64,000 bases of DNA from Schaalia sp. JY-X169 (GCF_014069575.1 NZ_CP059675.1:2232001-2296000), one strand, 5' to 3'. Positions 1 through 9,290 are shown, numbered from the stretch's first letter. Numbers and translations are program-made. The notes: generated from the letters alone by a model not told the origin.

Positions 1-1
1 G

Positions 2-1036
2 ACAGGCGCTGATGACGACATCGTCGCCCTGTTCTTGAGGTCGGATGAGATGCACCAGGCGTTCAACTTCCGCTTCCTGAAGACGGGGTGGGACGGGGGA
101 GAGATTGCGCGGGCTATCTTTGAGTCGGCTCGCGCCTTCGCCGACGTTGGCGCCGCGACCACCTGGGTGACGGACAACCACGATACGGTCCGGTCCGTCA
201 CGCGTTACGCAACCGGTGGGTCGCTGAGCGGGGCGTATGTCCCGCAAGTCGACACTGCAGGCGCTGGCAGCGAGGACGCAGCCTCTGACATCGGGGTGCG
301 TCGGGCTCGGGCCATGGCGGTTCTACTCCTATCCCTTCCCGGCAGCGCATACATCTATGCGGGTCAGGAGTTGGGCCTTCCCGAGGTGACGGATTTGCCT
401 GACGAGGTTCTGACAGATCCATCATTCTTCCGCACAAATGGGGCCGTTCGAGGCCGAGATGGCTGCCGCGTTCCTCTTCCCTGGTCAGGATCTGAACCGC
501 CGTTCGGGTTTTCTCCCACAGGACCCGGGGCGCCCCCACCGCAGACCTGGCTGCCCCAGCCGGATCAGTGGGCGTCACTGACGGTCGCGCAGCAGGCCGG
601 TGATCCGTCCTCCATGCTGAGTCTTTACCGCAACCTGCTGCGATTGCGCAGGGAAGAGCCTGCCTTGGGGTCTGGTGCTTTGGAATGGGTTTCGCCAGTT
701 GCCGAAGTTGAAAGGACCGGGTTCCTGCATCTGCGCCTCTGGGCACTTCCAACCGTGGAGCCTAGCGAGCAGACTGCTGCCGAGACCCCAACTCAAACCA
801 CCGTTGACCTGGTCGTGAATTTCACTTCGGCGCCTGTCCCACTTCCACGCGGGTTGTCTCGAGACTGGATGCTGCTCAGCAGCGCAGCCCACCCTGGCAA
901 CGCTCGGTCTACCAGCCCAGCCCAGGACAACAGAGTCGCAGACAGCGACGTTCAACTTGGCGGTGCAACGCTGCCGGGCCACCTGCTGCCGGCGGAGTCG
1001 GCTGCGCTGTTCCGTTCGCCCGCTGCCGGCGACTGA
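2..1036 (+). CDS. Alpha-glucosidase, GH13 family (3' part, start outside window)
   Basis: The reading frame is open from the left edge to TGA at 1034-1036, so this is the C-terminal 344 residues. It starts after the catalytic nucleophile and acid/base regions; the visible signature is conserved region IV, read as TDNHDTVRSVTRY, whose Asp stabilises the transition state in GH13 enzymes. The preceding MHQAFNFRFL segment and the later SLYRNLLRLRREEPALG segment are typical of actinobacterial oligo-alpha-glucosidases, which hydrolyse terminal alpha-1,4/1,6 glucosides in the cytoplasm. The TTG near base 35 is internal, not the start. The last residues lie in an imperfect ~40-bp tandem duplication that extends past the stop. 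Confidence 0.88.
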   Translation, partial: TGADDDIVALFLRSDEMHQAFNFRFLKTGWDGGEIARAIFESARAFADVGAATTWVTDNHDTVRSVTRYATGGSLSGAYVPQVDTAGAGSEDAASDIGVRRARAMAVLLLSLPGSAYIYAGQELGLPEVTDLPDEVLTDPSFFRTNGAVRGRDGCRVPLPWSGSEPPFGFSPTGPGAPPPQTWLPQPDQWASLTVAQQAGDPSSMLSLYRNLLRLRREEPALGSGALEWVSPVAEVERTGFLHLRLWALPTVEPSEQTAAETPTQTTVDLVVNFTSAPVPLPRGLSRDWMLLSSAAHPGNARSTSPAQDNRVADSDVQLGGATLPGHLLPAESAALFRSPAAGD

Positions 1037-1080
1037 GGCTACTGCTCTGTTCCGTTCGCCGGTTGGAGCCGACTGAGCCT
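1003..1080. repeat. Imperfect ~40-bp tandem duplication across the glucosidase stop
   Basis: CTGTTCCGTTCGCC occurs at 1007-1020 and again at 1047-1060, followed in both copies by a GACTGAG-type segment. The second copy therefore repeats the stop region outside the gene. It looks like a local duplication of the 3' end. Confidence 0.6.
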
Positions 1081-1155
1081 GCCCGAAAGTCCACTGCGCG
1101 CGACCCAATGGAGCGCCACGCCACCGATCTTGACTCGGCGGAGCACCCCGCCATT

Positions 1156-1236
1156 CCTAAGGTCGCCGATATCCACTAAGGTCGCCGCTGTTCTAGCGAA
1201 TTATTGGCGACCTTAGGCGACATCGGCGACCTTAGG
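1156..1236. repeat. Nested inverted repeat built from a doubled motif
   Basis: The outer arms are 1156-1170 and 1222-1236 (15 bp, perfect, CCTAAGGTCGCCGAT). The inner arms are 1176-1186 and 1206-1216 (11 bp, CTAAGGTCGCC). The inner arm is a second copy of the outer motif, so there are four motif copies, two in each orientation. A related GGCAACCTTA lies just downstream near 1267. The element sits between two convergent genes and may act as a bidirectional terminator, but no T-run follows it. A look-alike is at 52966-53045. Confidence 0.8.
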
Positions 1237-1310
1237 TCTGTGGCCCAGTGCTTGCGTGTGACGGCGGCAACCTTACGTGACGGCGGATGCCGGGGGTGCC
1301 GAGTTGGCGC

Positions 1311-2633
1311 CTAGGCGCTGACCTCTGAACGCAGGATCGAACTCACCTCAATGACTGATGCGCTGTCGTTCAGGTCTGCAACCACCTGCTCCAAGGAACC
1401 TTCCGTGGCGCGGTGAGTGAGAATCGTCAGAACAGCAGTCTTGAGATCGCCGCTCCCCTCACTGACCTCATCGTTGGCGTCCCTCTGACTCACCGACTTG
1501 ATAGAGACCCCGTTCGCAGCGAAGATGCCCGCCACTTCAGCCAGCACACCTACCCTGTCGCGAATCTCTGCCTGCACCTGGTAACGGGTAACGGCCTCCG
1601 CGCGCGGCAAGATCGGCAGGTTTGCATACACCAGTTCCCTTGGACCGTTCCCACCGTTGGCAATGTGCGAGGCCGCAGCCACAACATCTGAAAGTACGGC
1701 TGTCGCTGTCGGAGCCCCGCCTGCACCTTGACCGTAGAACATGAGCCGACCAGCAGATTCACCATCCACAACAATCGAGTTGAAAGCACCGTTGACATTG
1801 GCGAGGGCGTGGTCACGTGGGACAAGCGTGGGGTGGACCCGCACTGAAACCCATTCGGTGCCATCATCCTTCGTGACGCGTTCAGCAATTGCGAGCAGCT
1901 TGATGACGTTGCCCCCGGCCTCTGCCTCAGCAATATCGTCAGCCGTGATGCTTGAAATCCCCTCAACCGCGACGTCGTCGATAGACACCCTGGTGTGGAA
2001 GGCGAGTGACGCCAAGATGGCGCACTTCGCCGCGGCATCTAGCCCTTCAACATCTGCCGTGGGGTCAGCCTCAGCAAAGCCGAGCCGCTGGGCCTCAGCC
2101 AATGCGTCCTCATACGAAGCACCCGTCGAGGTCATCGAGTCGAGAATAAAGTTGGTAGTTCCATTGACAATGCCGAGGACGCGGAGGATCTTATCTCCCG
2201 CCAGAGACTCGCGGAGCCCATACACAACCGGAACTGCACCCGCGACGGCGGCTTCGTAGTAGAGGTCAGCACCATTCTGGGCTGCGACCTCGTACAACTC
2301 TGGGCCGTGAGCTGCAAGGAGTGCCTTGTTACCAGTCACCACGGTCTTGCCCTGGCTGAGTGCGCGCAATACCAAAGTGCGCGGCGGTTCAATACCGCCG
2401 ATCAGCTCGATGACCAGATCCGCGTTGTCAATGGCCTGGTTCGCATCCGTGGTGAGCAACGCGGGATCAATCTCTACATCGCGGGGCGCAGACACGTTAC
2501 GGACAACGACCGCCTGGATGTTCAGATCGGCACCGGCGCGGGCCGCAAGGTCGCCGCCTTCCTCCTGAATAAGGCGAATCACCTGTGAGCCAACGGTCCC
2601 TGCCCCAAGTACTGCGACGTTTACGGTTGCCAT
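1311..2633 (-). CDS. hom: Homoserine dehydrogenase
   Basis: This 440-residue protein reduces aspartate semialdehyde to homoserine, the branch point to threonine and methionine. The N-terminus has the Rossmann motif GAGTVG, a central GIVNGTTNFIL segment belongs to the catalytic domain, and about residues 355-430 form a C-terminal ACT domain, which in this family carries threonine feedback inhibition. Length and domain order match full-length actinobacterial Hom. It is the last gene of dapB-dapL-lysA-hom and follows lysA by 56 bp, as lysA-hom often does in actinobacteria. thrC and thrB do not follow. Confidence 0.96.
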   Translation of the reverse strand: MATVNVAVLGAGTVGSQVIRLIQEEGGDLAARAGADLNIQAVVVRNVSAPRDVEIDPALLTTDANQAIDNADLVIELIGGIEPPRTLVLRALSQGKTVVTGNKALLAAHGPELYEVAAQNGADLYYEAAVAGAVPVVYGLRESLAGDKILRVLGIVNGTTNFILDSMTSTGASYEDALAEAQRLGFAEADPTADVEGLDAAAKCAILASLAFHTRVSIDDVAVEGISSITADDIAEAEAGGNVIKLLAIAERVTKDDGTEWVSVRVHPTLVPRDHALANVNGAFNSIVVDGESAGRLMFYGQGAGGAPTATAVLSDVVAAASHIANGGNGPRELVYANLPILPRAEAVTRYQVQAEIRDRVGVLAEVAGIFAANGVSIKSVSQRDANDEVSEGSGDLKTAVLTILTHRATEGSLEQVVADLNDSASVIEVSSILRSEVSA

Positions 2634-2689
2634 CTCATGTGCTCCTCTAAGGGTGAAAGTTGTGAACCTCTGGGTAGTGTCCGGCTAGA

Positions 2690-3997
2690 TTACGCGTTAT
2701 TTACCGGGTCGTGCAGTAGCGGATCAAGTTCTGGTTTACCCAGGTCCTCCGTCACCTCAAAACCCGCGATTGTCGCAAAGTAATCCCGCGGCGTTTCGGC
2801 GCGGCGAATCATGCGGAAAGACCCGTCTTCTTCAAGGAGCACCTCGGCGGAGCGAAGCTTTCCGTTGTAGTTGTACCCCATGGAGTGTCCGTGGGCCCCG
2901 GTGTCGTGCAGCACTACAAGATCGCCAATCTCAATTTCTGGAAGAGGACGATCAATGGCGAACTTGTCATTGTTTTCGCACAGTGACCCGGTCACATCGT
3001 AAACGTGGTCGAGGGGCGCATCTTCCTTCCCGGCAACCGTGATGTGATGGTATGCGCCGTACATGGCCGGGCGTAGCAGGTTCACAGCGCTGGCATCCAG
3101 GCCGACATACTGCTTGTGTGTGTCCTTGTGGTGCAGGGCAGTGGCGACCAGCCACGCATTCGGCCCGGTAATGTACCGCCCCAACTCCGTGACCACTGCA
3201 ACCGGGTCCATTCCCGCGGCCACGATCGTCTCTTGGTACGCCACCTCAACTTGAGCCCCAATAGCTGTGAGGTCCGCATTGGGCTGACCGGGCTCATACG
3301 GGATACCGATGCCCCCGGAGAGGTTGATGAGGAAGAACTCCGCATCGCACTCCTCGGCAAGGTCCACAGCCAACTGGAAGAGAATCTTCGCCAGCGCCGG
3401 ATAGTAACCGCCATCAGTGGTGTTTGAAGCCAGGAACGCATGAATTCCGAACCGCTTGACACCCAGTTCCTTCAGGCGGTTGATCGCTACCGGCATCTGG
3501 GCCGGAGTCAGCCCGTACTTGGCGTCCCCAGGATCCCCCATGACCCGGGTCCCCAACTTGAAGTCGCCCCCCGGGTTGTAGCGCAAGCAGATCTCTTCTG
3601 GGATACCGCCATTTTCCGCGAGAAAATCAATGTGGCTAATGTCGTCAAGGTTGATGAGGACGCCCAGTTTGCGTGCCAAACGGTACTCTTCTGCGGACGT
3701 GACATTCGAGGAGAACATGATGTCGTGCCCCTTGAAGCCCATAGCATCAGAGAGCAGGAGCTCAGTGTAAGAGGAACAGTCGACCCCACACCCTTGATCC
3801 TTGAGCAGCTTGAGGATGGCGGCATTCGGGGTTGCCTTGACCGCAAAGTACTCTTTGAAGCCCGGGTTCCACGCGAAAGCCTGTTGCAAGGCATCCACGT
3901 TGGCGCGGATTCCCGCAGCATCGTAGAGGTGGAACGGCGTCGGAATCTTCGCAACGATCTCACGTAGTTTTGCTTCTGAGGGGGCAGTGCGGGGCAT
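2690..3997 (-). CDS. lysA: Diaminopimelate decarboxylase
   Basis: This 435-residue fold-type III PLP enzyme makes L-lysine from meso-DAP, the last step of lysine synthesis. The PLP lysine lies in EYFAVKATPN near residue 53. LINLSGGIGIPY is the glycine-rich phosphate-binding segment and SLCENNDKFA supplies the active-site Cys-Glu of the partner subunit. The usual HVGSQ-type segment reads HAFLASNTT, a variant seen in a LysA subgroup, so a related decarboxylase activity cannot be fully excluded. Its position between dapL and hom supports LysA. Confidence 0.92.
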   Translation of the reverse strand: MPRTAPSEAKLREIVAKIPTPFHLYDAAGIRANVDALQQAFAWNPGFKEYFAVKATPNAAILKLLKDQGCGVDCSSYTELLLSDAMGFKGHDIMFSSNVTSAEEYRLARKLGVLINLDDISHIDFLAENGGIPEEICLRYNPGGDFKLGTRVMGDPGDAKYGLTPAQMPVAINRLKELGVKRFGIHAFLASNTTDGGYYPALAKILFQLAVDLAEECDAEFFLINLSGGIGIPYEPGQPNADLTAIGAQVEVAYQETIVAAGMDPVAVVTELGRYITGPNAWLVATALHHKDTHKQYVGLDASAVNLLRPAMYGAYHHITVAGKEDAPLDHVYDVTGSLCENNDKFAIDRPLPEIEIGDLVVLHDTGAHGHSMGYNYNGKLRSAEVLLEEDGSFRMIRRAETPRDYFATIAGFEVTEDLGKPELDPLLHDPVNNA

Positions 3998-4099
3998 TGC
4001 CAGTCCTTTCTCTAAGTGCGGCCGGGGCAGCTGCGATGCGACGGGGGATGGAGTGGGACGAGGACGAACTATTTGCGAAGTGTTGAGGACGAGGGCGGG

Positions 4100-5320
4100 C
4101 TACCCTTTGAGCGTCGGCAAGAGAGCCTGGAGGCGCCGCACCGCTTCAGAGGTAGTCTCAAAAGAGCCAAAAGCACTGAGGCGGAACTGCCCTTCCCCAG
4201 CAGGGCCGAAGCCGACACCCGGCGTACCAACAATCTGCGCGTTGTTCAGCAGATAGTCGAAGAACTCCCAAGAATCCATGCCACCGGGGCACTTGAACCA
4301 CACGTACGGGGAGTTGTCCCCACCGACGGCTTCGATTCCGCTTCCAAGCAGTGCGTCCCGGATCAGCGCCGCATTACGCAGGTAGTAGTCAATGGCTTCC
4401 TGGACCTGCACCCGACCCTCCGGCGTGTAAATCGCGGTTGCAGCCTTCTGCACCACGTACGGTGTTCCATTGAACTTCGTTGACTGGCGGCGGTTCCACA
4501 TGGCGTGCAGCGACACGCCCTCGACCTGCAGCTCCTTAGGCACGACCGTCCACGAACAACGCAACCCGGTGAACCCAGCGGTCTTAGAGAAGCTGCCGAA
4601 CTCAAGAGCCACCTCCCGAGCCCCATCGATTTCGTAGATGCTTCGCGGGATCGAGTCATCCGTAATGAAAGCCCTGTAAGCGGCATCAAACAGGATGATG
4701 CTCCCGTTGTGGCGCGCGTAGTCCACCCATCCCTCTAACTCCGAACGGGTCAATGTGGTCCCGGTGGGATTGTTGGGGTAGCAGAGATAAATCAGGTCAA
4801 CGTGTTCGCTGGGAAACGGCGGCTTGTAGCCGTTCGCTTCCGTGCAACTGAGGTATGTCAGATTCGACCAGGTGCCGTCCCTGTATTCCCCCAACCGACC
4901 CGCCATGGCATTGGAGTCCACGTAAACGGGATACACCGGATCCGCCACTGCGACCGACGCATCAACCGAGAACAGCTCTTGGATGTTGCCCGTGTCTGAT
5001 TTCGCACCGTCACCGACAAAGATCTCATCAGGGTCGACACTGACGCCGATCACACCGTACTCTCCCTCCGCGATCGCCTCACGAAGGAAGCCATAGCCCT
5101 GCTCAGGCCCATAGCCAGCAAACGTCTCACTTGACGCCTGCTCATCCACTGCCTCATGCAGCGCCGCAACAACTGCCGGGGCCAGCGGGAGTGTCACATC
5201 CCCGATCCCCAAGCGCAGAACCTGCTGGTCGGGGTGCGTCTCTTGGTACTTGCCGACCTTCTTCGCGATGTCGCTAAATAGGTACGAGGACGGAATCTTC
5301 TGGAACTCTTCATTCAACAT
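4100..5320 (-). CDS. dapL: LL-diaminopimelate aminotransferase
   Basis: This 406-residue fold-type I PLP aminotransferase converts tetrahydrodipicolinate and glutamate directly to LL-DAP, bypassing the succinylase and acetylase branches. The DapL-typical segments are YPNNPTGTTLTRSELEG, ILFDAAYRAFI and the PLP-lysine loop FGSFSKTAGFTGLRCSW. I start at the ATG at 5320, which has AGAGGGG upstream and lies 13 bp after the dapB stop; the longer frame to 5377 would overlap dapB. The dapB and lysA neighbours fit. Confidence 0.93.
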   Translation of the reverse strand: MLNEEFQKIPSSYLFSDIAKKVGKYQETHPDQQVLRLGIGDVTLPLAPAVVAALHEAVDEQASSETFAGYGPEQGYGFLREAIAEGEYGVIGVSVDPDEIFVGDGAKSDTGNIQELFSVDASVAVADPVYPVYVDSNAMAGRLGEYRDGTWSNLTYLSCTEANGYKPPFPSEHVDLIYLCYPNNPTGTTLTRSELEGWVDYARHNGSIILFDAAYRAFITDDSIPRSIYEIDGAREVALEFGSFSKTAGFTGLRCSWTVVPKELQVEGVSLHAMWNRRQSTKFNGTPYVVQKAATAIYTPEGRVQVQEAIDYYLRNAALIRDALLGSGIEAVGGDNSPYVWFKCPGGMDSWEFFDYLLNNAQIVGTPGVGFGPAGEGQFRLSAFGSFETTSEAVRRLQALLPTLKG

Positions 5321-5333
5321 AGTCTTGGCCCCT

Positions 5334-6095
5334 CTAGCCCAACAGGTCTTCCATCGTGTACAAACCGGGCTGCGCACCCTTTACGAAACGTGCCGCCTTC
5401 ACCGCGCCAAATCCAAACACCCCGCGCGACTGTGCAACGTGGCGCAGCTCAACAATCTCATCGTCCAACAAGAACGTCACCGTATGCTCACCAACCACGG
5501 TCCCGCCGCGAACCGCATGAATACCGATTTCGTTCCCGCGGGCCCCGTGGTCTGAAGGGCTGCGCCCATAGACGAACTCACGGTCCACATCGACTGCATC
5601 CCGCACCGCTTCCGCAAGGGTCAGCGCCGTCCCTGAGGGGGCGTCGACCTTCAGCCTGTGGTGGGCCTCAACAATCTCAGTGTCCACCGGACCAAGCATG
5701 CGAGCCGCGTCAGAAGCCAACCGACGCAGAACGTTCACCCCGACCGACAGGTTGGAAGACCGTAGTAGCGGAATAACCTTCGCGGCCTCTTTCATCTTCG
5801 CAACCTGGCCCTCATCATGGCCCGTTGCGGCGATAACCAACCCGGTTCCGCTACCCACCGCGAACTCAAGCACCTCATCGAGGGCATCCGCGCGTGAGGC
5901 ATCAACAATCACATCCGGGGACGTCTGCTGCGCCGCTTCCTCAAGCGTCGCAAACATCGGCGCGCCAACTGCATCGCCGCCACCGCTTTCCAAGAGGTGG
6001 CGATCCACTGCCACAATCCCGCACCCCGCTGCCTTTGCAGCCGCGATGACGGCCTGCCCCAGGCGTCCCGCGCCATAGACGACTATCTGTACCAC
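5334..6095 (-). CDS. dapB: 4-hydroxy-tetrahydrodipicolinate reductase
   Basis: DapB reduces hydroxy-tetrahydrodipicolinate with NAD(P)H, feeding the next enzyme, DapL. The GTG at 6095 is preferred: GGAGG lies six bases upstream, and it places the Rossmann motif IVVYGAGRLGQAV at the very N-terminus as in the family. It gives 253 residues, the usual size. EAHHRLKVDAPSGTAL contains the catalytic His and Lys. The longer frame to 6209 would add 38 residues with no family match. It is the first gene of the lysine operon and is divergent from the glycosylase gene, with a 92-bp shared upstream region. Confidence 0.93.
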   Translation of the reverse strand: MVQIVVYGAGRLGQAVIAAAKAAGCGIVAVDRHLLESGGGDAVGAPMFATLEEAAQQTSPDVIVDASRADALDEVLEFAVGSGTGLVIAATGHDEGQVAKMKEAAKVIPLLRSSNLSVGVNVLRRLASDAARMLGPVDTEIVEAHHRLKVDAPSGTALTLAEAVRDAVDVDREFVYGRSPSDHGARGNEIGIHAVRGGTVVGEHTVTFLLDDEIVELRHVAQSRGVFGFGAVKAARFVKGAQPGLYTMEDLLG

Positions 6096-6187
6096 CGGCA
6101 ACCTCCATGCATTCCGACTAACTACAATCAGCCTAACAACGCCCTCCGACACTTGGCGCTGGCGTCCAACCCCCATGGAAGGAAAAC

Positions 6188-6775
6188 GTGCAAGACCTGC
6201 AACTCCCACTGCCCCACTCCTTCTATGAGCGCGACACCCTGCTAGTCGCGCAAGACCTGGTGGGTTGCTACCTCCACCGCAGACTTCCGGAGACCCTAGG
6301 CGGGGGCGTCCTCGTCGGTCGCATTACCGAAACCGAAGGCTACCTGGGGGAAGCAGACGACGCGGCACACACCGCCCGCGGGCGCACCAAACGCAACCAG
6401 GTTATGTTCGGCCCGCCCGGCCACGCCTACATCTATCTGATCTACGGCATGTGGTGGAACCTCAACGCTGTCACGCGTCCGGAGGGAACGGGCGAGGGCG
6501 TCCTCATTCGCGGAATACACCCCATCAGCGGCGAAGAGCAGATGCGTGACCTCCGGGGCGGCCGCAAAGCTCTTGCTGACGGCCCCGGCAAACTGTGTCA
6601 AGCCATGGCCATTACCGGCGCCGACTACGGAAGCGATCTGAGCGGCACCGACCTGTTCATCACCCCGCGCACCGACCCGGTCACCCTGCGGGCCACCCCA
6701 CGAATCGGGATTGACTACGCGGAAACCCGGCATGAACCGTGGCGCTTTATCGATGCCCGCGAGAAGCGCCGCTAA
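6188..6775 (+). CDS. mpg: 3-methyladenine DNA glycosylase (AAG/Mpg family)
   Basis: This 195-residue base-excision repair enzyme removes alkylated purines such as 3-methyladenine. Family segments are RITETEGYLGEADDAAH, which carries the catalytic Glu and a Tyr that enters the minor groove, and AYIYLIYGMWWNLN. GTG at 6188 is preceded by GGAAGG. It is a single gene reading away from the lysine operon and convergent with purU, 20 bp apart. Confidence 0.93.
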   Translation: MQDLQLPLPHSFYERDTLLVAQDLVGCYLHRRLPETLGGGVLVGRITETEGYLGEADDAAHTARGRTKRNQVMFGPPGHAYIYLIYGMWWNLNAVTRPEGTGEGVLIRGIHPISGEEQMRDLRGGRKALADGPGKLCQAMAITGADYGSDLSGTDLFITPRTDPVTLRATPRIGIDYAETRHEPWRFIDAREKRR

Positions 6776-6795
6776 CCGCCCGCGCCGCAGCGCCC

Positions 6796-7674
6796 TCAGA
6801 AGACGATCGTCTGCCGACCATCGCGAATGACGCGGTCCTCCGCGTGCCACAGCACAGAACGCGCCAGCACCTGGCGTTCCACATCCGCACCGCGTCGAGC
6901 CAACTCAGTAACGGTGTCAGCGTGGGTGACGCGGACCGTGTCCTGGTCAATGATCGGCCCCTCATCCAAGTCTTCGGTGACGTAGTGCGAGGTCGCTCCG
7001 ATCAGTTTCACGCCGCGCTCCTTCGCCTTCAAATATGGGTTGGCCCCAATGAATGCCGGAAGGAATGAGTGGTGAATGTTGATGACCGGAACGCCGACCT
7101 CGGCCAAAAAGTCCCCGGAGAGGATCTGCATGTAACGGGCCAACACCACGAAGTCGACGTTGCCCCGCAGCAACTCTAGGATCTTCTTCTCAGCCCTGGA
7201 CTTATCCGGACCCTTCTCAGATGGCACGTGGAAGAAGGGGACACCGAAGGAGCGCACGTCCTCGGCCGTGTCCGCGTGGTTGGAAATCACCATGGGAATA
7301 CTGACCGGCAACTCACCGCGACGACGACGCCACAGGAGGTCCAGCAGGCAGTGGTCCTGTTTCGAAGCCAGGATCGCCATGCGCTTGGGAACCGACTGAT
7401 CACGCAGTTCCCAGTCCAGCCCGAACGGGCGCAAAGTCGCGTCGATATCCTCGCGAAGTCCGGGCATTGCAACAGCGAGGCCCGCCTTGTGGAAGACCAC
7501 TCTCTGGAAGAACTTCCCACCTCGCGTTTCGTCCGCGTACTGGTCGAGGGCGACAATATTGCCCCCGTTGCGAGCAAGCATGCCGGTAACAGCGGCAACG
7601 ATTCCAGCCGAGTCTGGACCGTGAACCGTCAGACAGGCGTGATCTTGGGGGAGGGAAAGCGGTGAGTGGTGCAT
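6796..7674 (-). CDS. purU: Formyltetrahydrofolate deformylase
   Basis: PurU hydrolyses 10-formyl-THF to formate and THF, balancing one-carbon pools and supplying formate. Residues about 10-90 form an ACT-like regulatory domain (TVHGPDSAGIVAAVTG). The C-terminal formyltransferase domain carries INIHHSFLPAFIGANPY and GATSHYVTEDLDEGPII, with the catalytic Asn/His/Asp set. At 292 residues it is full length. Confidence 0.95.
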   Translation of the reverse strand: MHHSPLSLPQDHACLTVHGPDSAGIVAAVTGMLARNGGNIVALDQYADETRGGKFFQRVVFHKAGLAVAMPGLREDIDATLRPFGLDWELRDQSVPKRMAILASKQDHCLLDLLWRRRRGELPVSIPMVISNHADTAEDVRSFGVPFFHVPSEKGPDKSRAEKKILELLRGNVDFVVLARYMQILSGDFLAEVGVPVINIHHSFLPAFIGANPYLKAKERGVKLIGATSHYVTEDLDEGPIIDQDTVRVTHADTVTELARRGADVERQVLARSVLWHAEDRVIRDGRQTIVF

Positions 7675-7690
7675 GGGGGTATTGTGCCTG

Positions 7691-7936
7691 TTATTCGCGT
7701 TTCGCGGTCACCATGAGATAACCAGTGAGCAAAAGTGTTGCCGCCGCGATCCCGCAAATCCACTGAATCAGCGTTGACCAGTGGAAAGAATACGCAAGGA
7801 AACCGCCGAGGGCGTAACCACCCGCGCCGAGGAAGATCGTCCATCCCATACCCGATGCCCGCGACCCCTGGATGAACATGCTGGCAACAACACCGATCAC
7901 AGCGCCGACAATGGCCATCCACAGTAGGTTCAGCAT
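7691..7936 (-). CDS. Small GlsB/YeaQ/YmgE-type membrane protein
   Basis: An 81-residue protein with three hydrophobic segments and glycine-rich turns (AIVGAVIGVVASMFIQG), as in the transglycosylase-associated/GlsB family of stress-linked inner-membrane proteins. The biochemical role of the family is unknown. The ATG at 7936 with AGGAG upstream is chosen over the upstream frame to 7975. It overlaps no gene and lies 10 bp downstream of the exporter gene on the same strand. Confidence 0.75.
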   Translation of the reverse strand: MLNLLWMAIVGAVIGVVASMFIQGSRASGMGWTIFLGAGGYALGGFLAYSFHWSTLIQWICGIAAATLLLTGYLMVTAKRE

Positions 7937-7946
7937 TCCACAACTC

Positions 7947-8810
7947 CTAGTTTGTCGAGGGCGCCCGGGAAGCAAGCCAGACGGCGACAGAAATCAGTAC
8001 CAAACCTATCAACTCGGCAACCGTGGGGATTTGCCGTAGGGCTACCGCGCCAACCAGCGTCGATGTCGCGGGGAGGAGGGCGGTGAGCAACGCGAAGGTG
8101 GCGGCGGGCAGTCTGGAGAAGGCCACGGCTTCGATCGAGTAAGGAATGGTCGTTGAGAAGAGACCAACCCCGACCAGCATTAGTACCAAACCCCAGGTCA
8201 ACACCACGGGGGACGAGGGCGTCAGCGGAGTCGTAACGACCTGGGACCAGAGGAATGGGAGGAAGACCACCCCGGACGCCACCATTCCGACCGCAAGCGA
8301 CGGTCCGGGCGGAGCGGATTGGGAGATGCGGGCGCCCAGCAGGATGTATCCGGCCCATGCGGCTCCAGCGGCCAGGCCAAAAAAGAACCCGGTTCGCGTG
8401 GTCGCGTCGGTTAGGTCTAAGCCCACGCCACCGATGAGCACAACTCCGACGAGGGCGATCCCGGCGGCGATGCGCGGCTCGCGTCCTCGTCCTCGAAGGA
8501 CTGCCACCGCGACGGGACCAAGGAACTCAAGGGAGACGGTGGCACCAAGAGGGATCCGTGCAATGGCTTCATAGAAGAGCAGGTTGGTGCCCGCGAGTGC
8601 CAGTCCGAAGAGAATCGAAGCCCCCAGGGAACGTGGGGTCCACCGCACTCGCCACGGACGCCAGAGGAGCACCATTCCCACGCCACCGATGATGATGCGC
8701 CACCAGACGACCGCCCCGGGGTCGAGGACGCCAAACAGGCCGATGGCGATTGCCGCGCCAACGTATTGAAACAGCGCGGCGGATATGAAGAGTGCGGGGG
8801 CAGGCAACAC
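7947..8810 (-). CDS. EamA/RhtA-type inner-membrane transporter
   Basis: A 287-residue drug/metabolite-transporter-superfamily protein with ten predicted membrane helices in two EamA repeats. The first repeat includes the YEAIARIPLGATVSLEFLGP segment and the second ends in a short basic tail. The closest resemblance I recognise is to RhtA-like threonine/homoserine exporters, which would fit the nearby hom gene, but substrate cannot be read from sequence. The start is GTG at 8810, 32 bp after msrB on the same strand. Confidence 0.8.
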   Translation of the reverse strand: MLPAPALFISAALFQYVGAAIAIGLFGVLDPGAVVWWRIIIGGVGMVLLWRPWRVRWTPRSLGASILFGLALAGTNLLFYEAIARIPLGATVSLEFLGPVAVAVLRGRGREPRIAAGIALVGVVLIGGVGLDLTDATTRTGFFFGLAAGAAWAGYILLGARISQSAPPGPSLAVGMVASGVVFLPFLWSQVVTTPLTPSSPVVLTWGLVLMLVGVGLFSTTIPYSIEAVAFSRLPAATFALLTALLPATSTLVGAVALRQIPTVAELIGLVLISVAVWLASRAPSTN

Positions 8811-8842
8811 TGCCAGGCTGCCTTTCCGCGGTGGGTTTCCAG

Positions 8843-9253
8843 TCAGTTGCGGTCCGACCCGTCGTCCTCGGGCTCAAAGTTCAGAGCAACGGAGTTCATG
8901 CAGTACCGCATGCCGGTTGGTGTATCGGGAGCGTCGGGGAAGACGTGCCCCAGATGGGAGTTGCATCGCGAGCAACGGATCTCAGTACGGGGATATCCCA
9001 GCAGGTAGTCGGTGTCCTCAGTGACGGCGCCCGGCTTGTTCTCAAAGAAACTGGGCCAGCCACAGCCCGCATCAAACTTGGTTGAAGCGTCGAAAAGGGC
9101 CTGGCCGCAGCCCTTGCAGTAGTAGGTGCCAGGCCGATCCTCATAGAGGTGCTCCCCTGAACCGGGGCGCTCTGTCGAAGCCTGGCGGAGGACTTGAAAC
9201 TCAAGCGGGGAGAGGCGCTTTCTCCAGGTTTCTTCATCAAGTTCGTATGCCAT
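8843..9253 (-). CDS. msrB: Peptide-methionine (R)-S-oxide reductase
   Basis: A 136-residue MsrB that repairs R-methionine sulfoxide in proteins using thioredoxin. Two zinc CxxC pairs (CKGC near residue 47 and CSRC near 96) and the catalytic cysteine in GMRYCMNSVAL are all present. The ATG at 9253 fits the GGGGAGG ribosome-binding site better than the GTG at 9259. The window also encodes a thioredoxin at 36050. Confidence 0.96.
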   Translation of the reverse strand: MAYELDEETWRKRLSPLEFQVLRQASTERPGSGEHLYEDRPGTYYCKGCGQALFDASTKFDAGCGWPSFFENKPGAVTEDTDYLLGYPRTEIRCSRCNSHLGHVFPDAPDTPTGMRYCMNSVALNFEPEDDGSDRN

Positions 9254-9290
9254 TGCCACCCTCCCCTTCCATCGAAAGCCAATGTGGATG

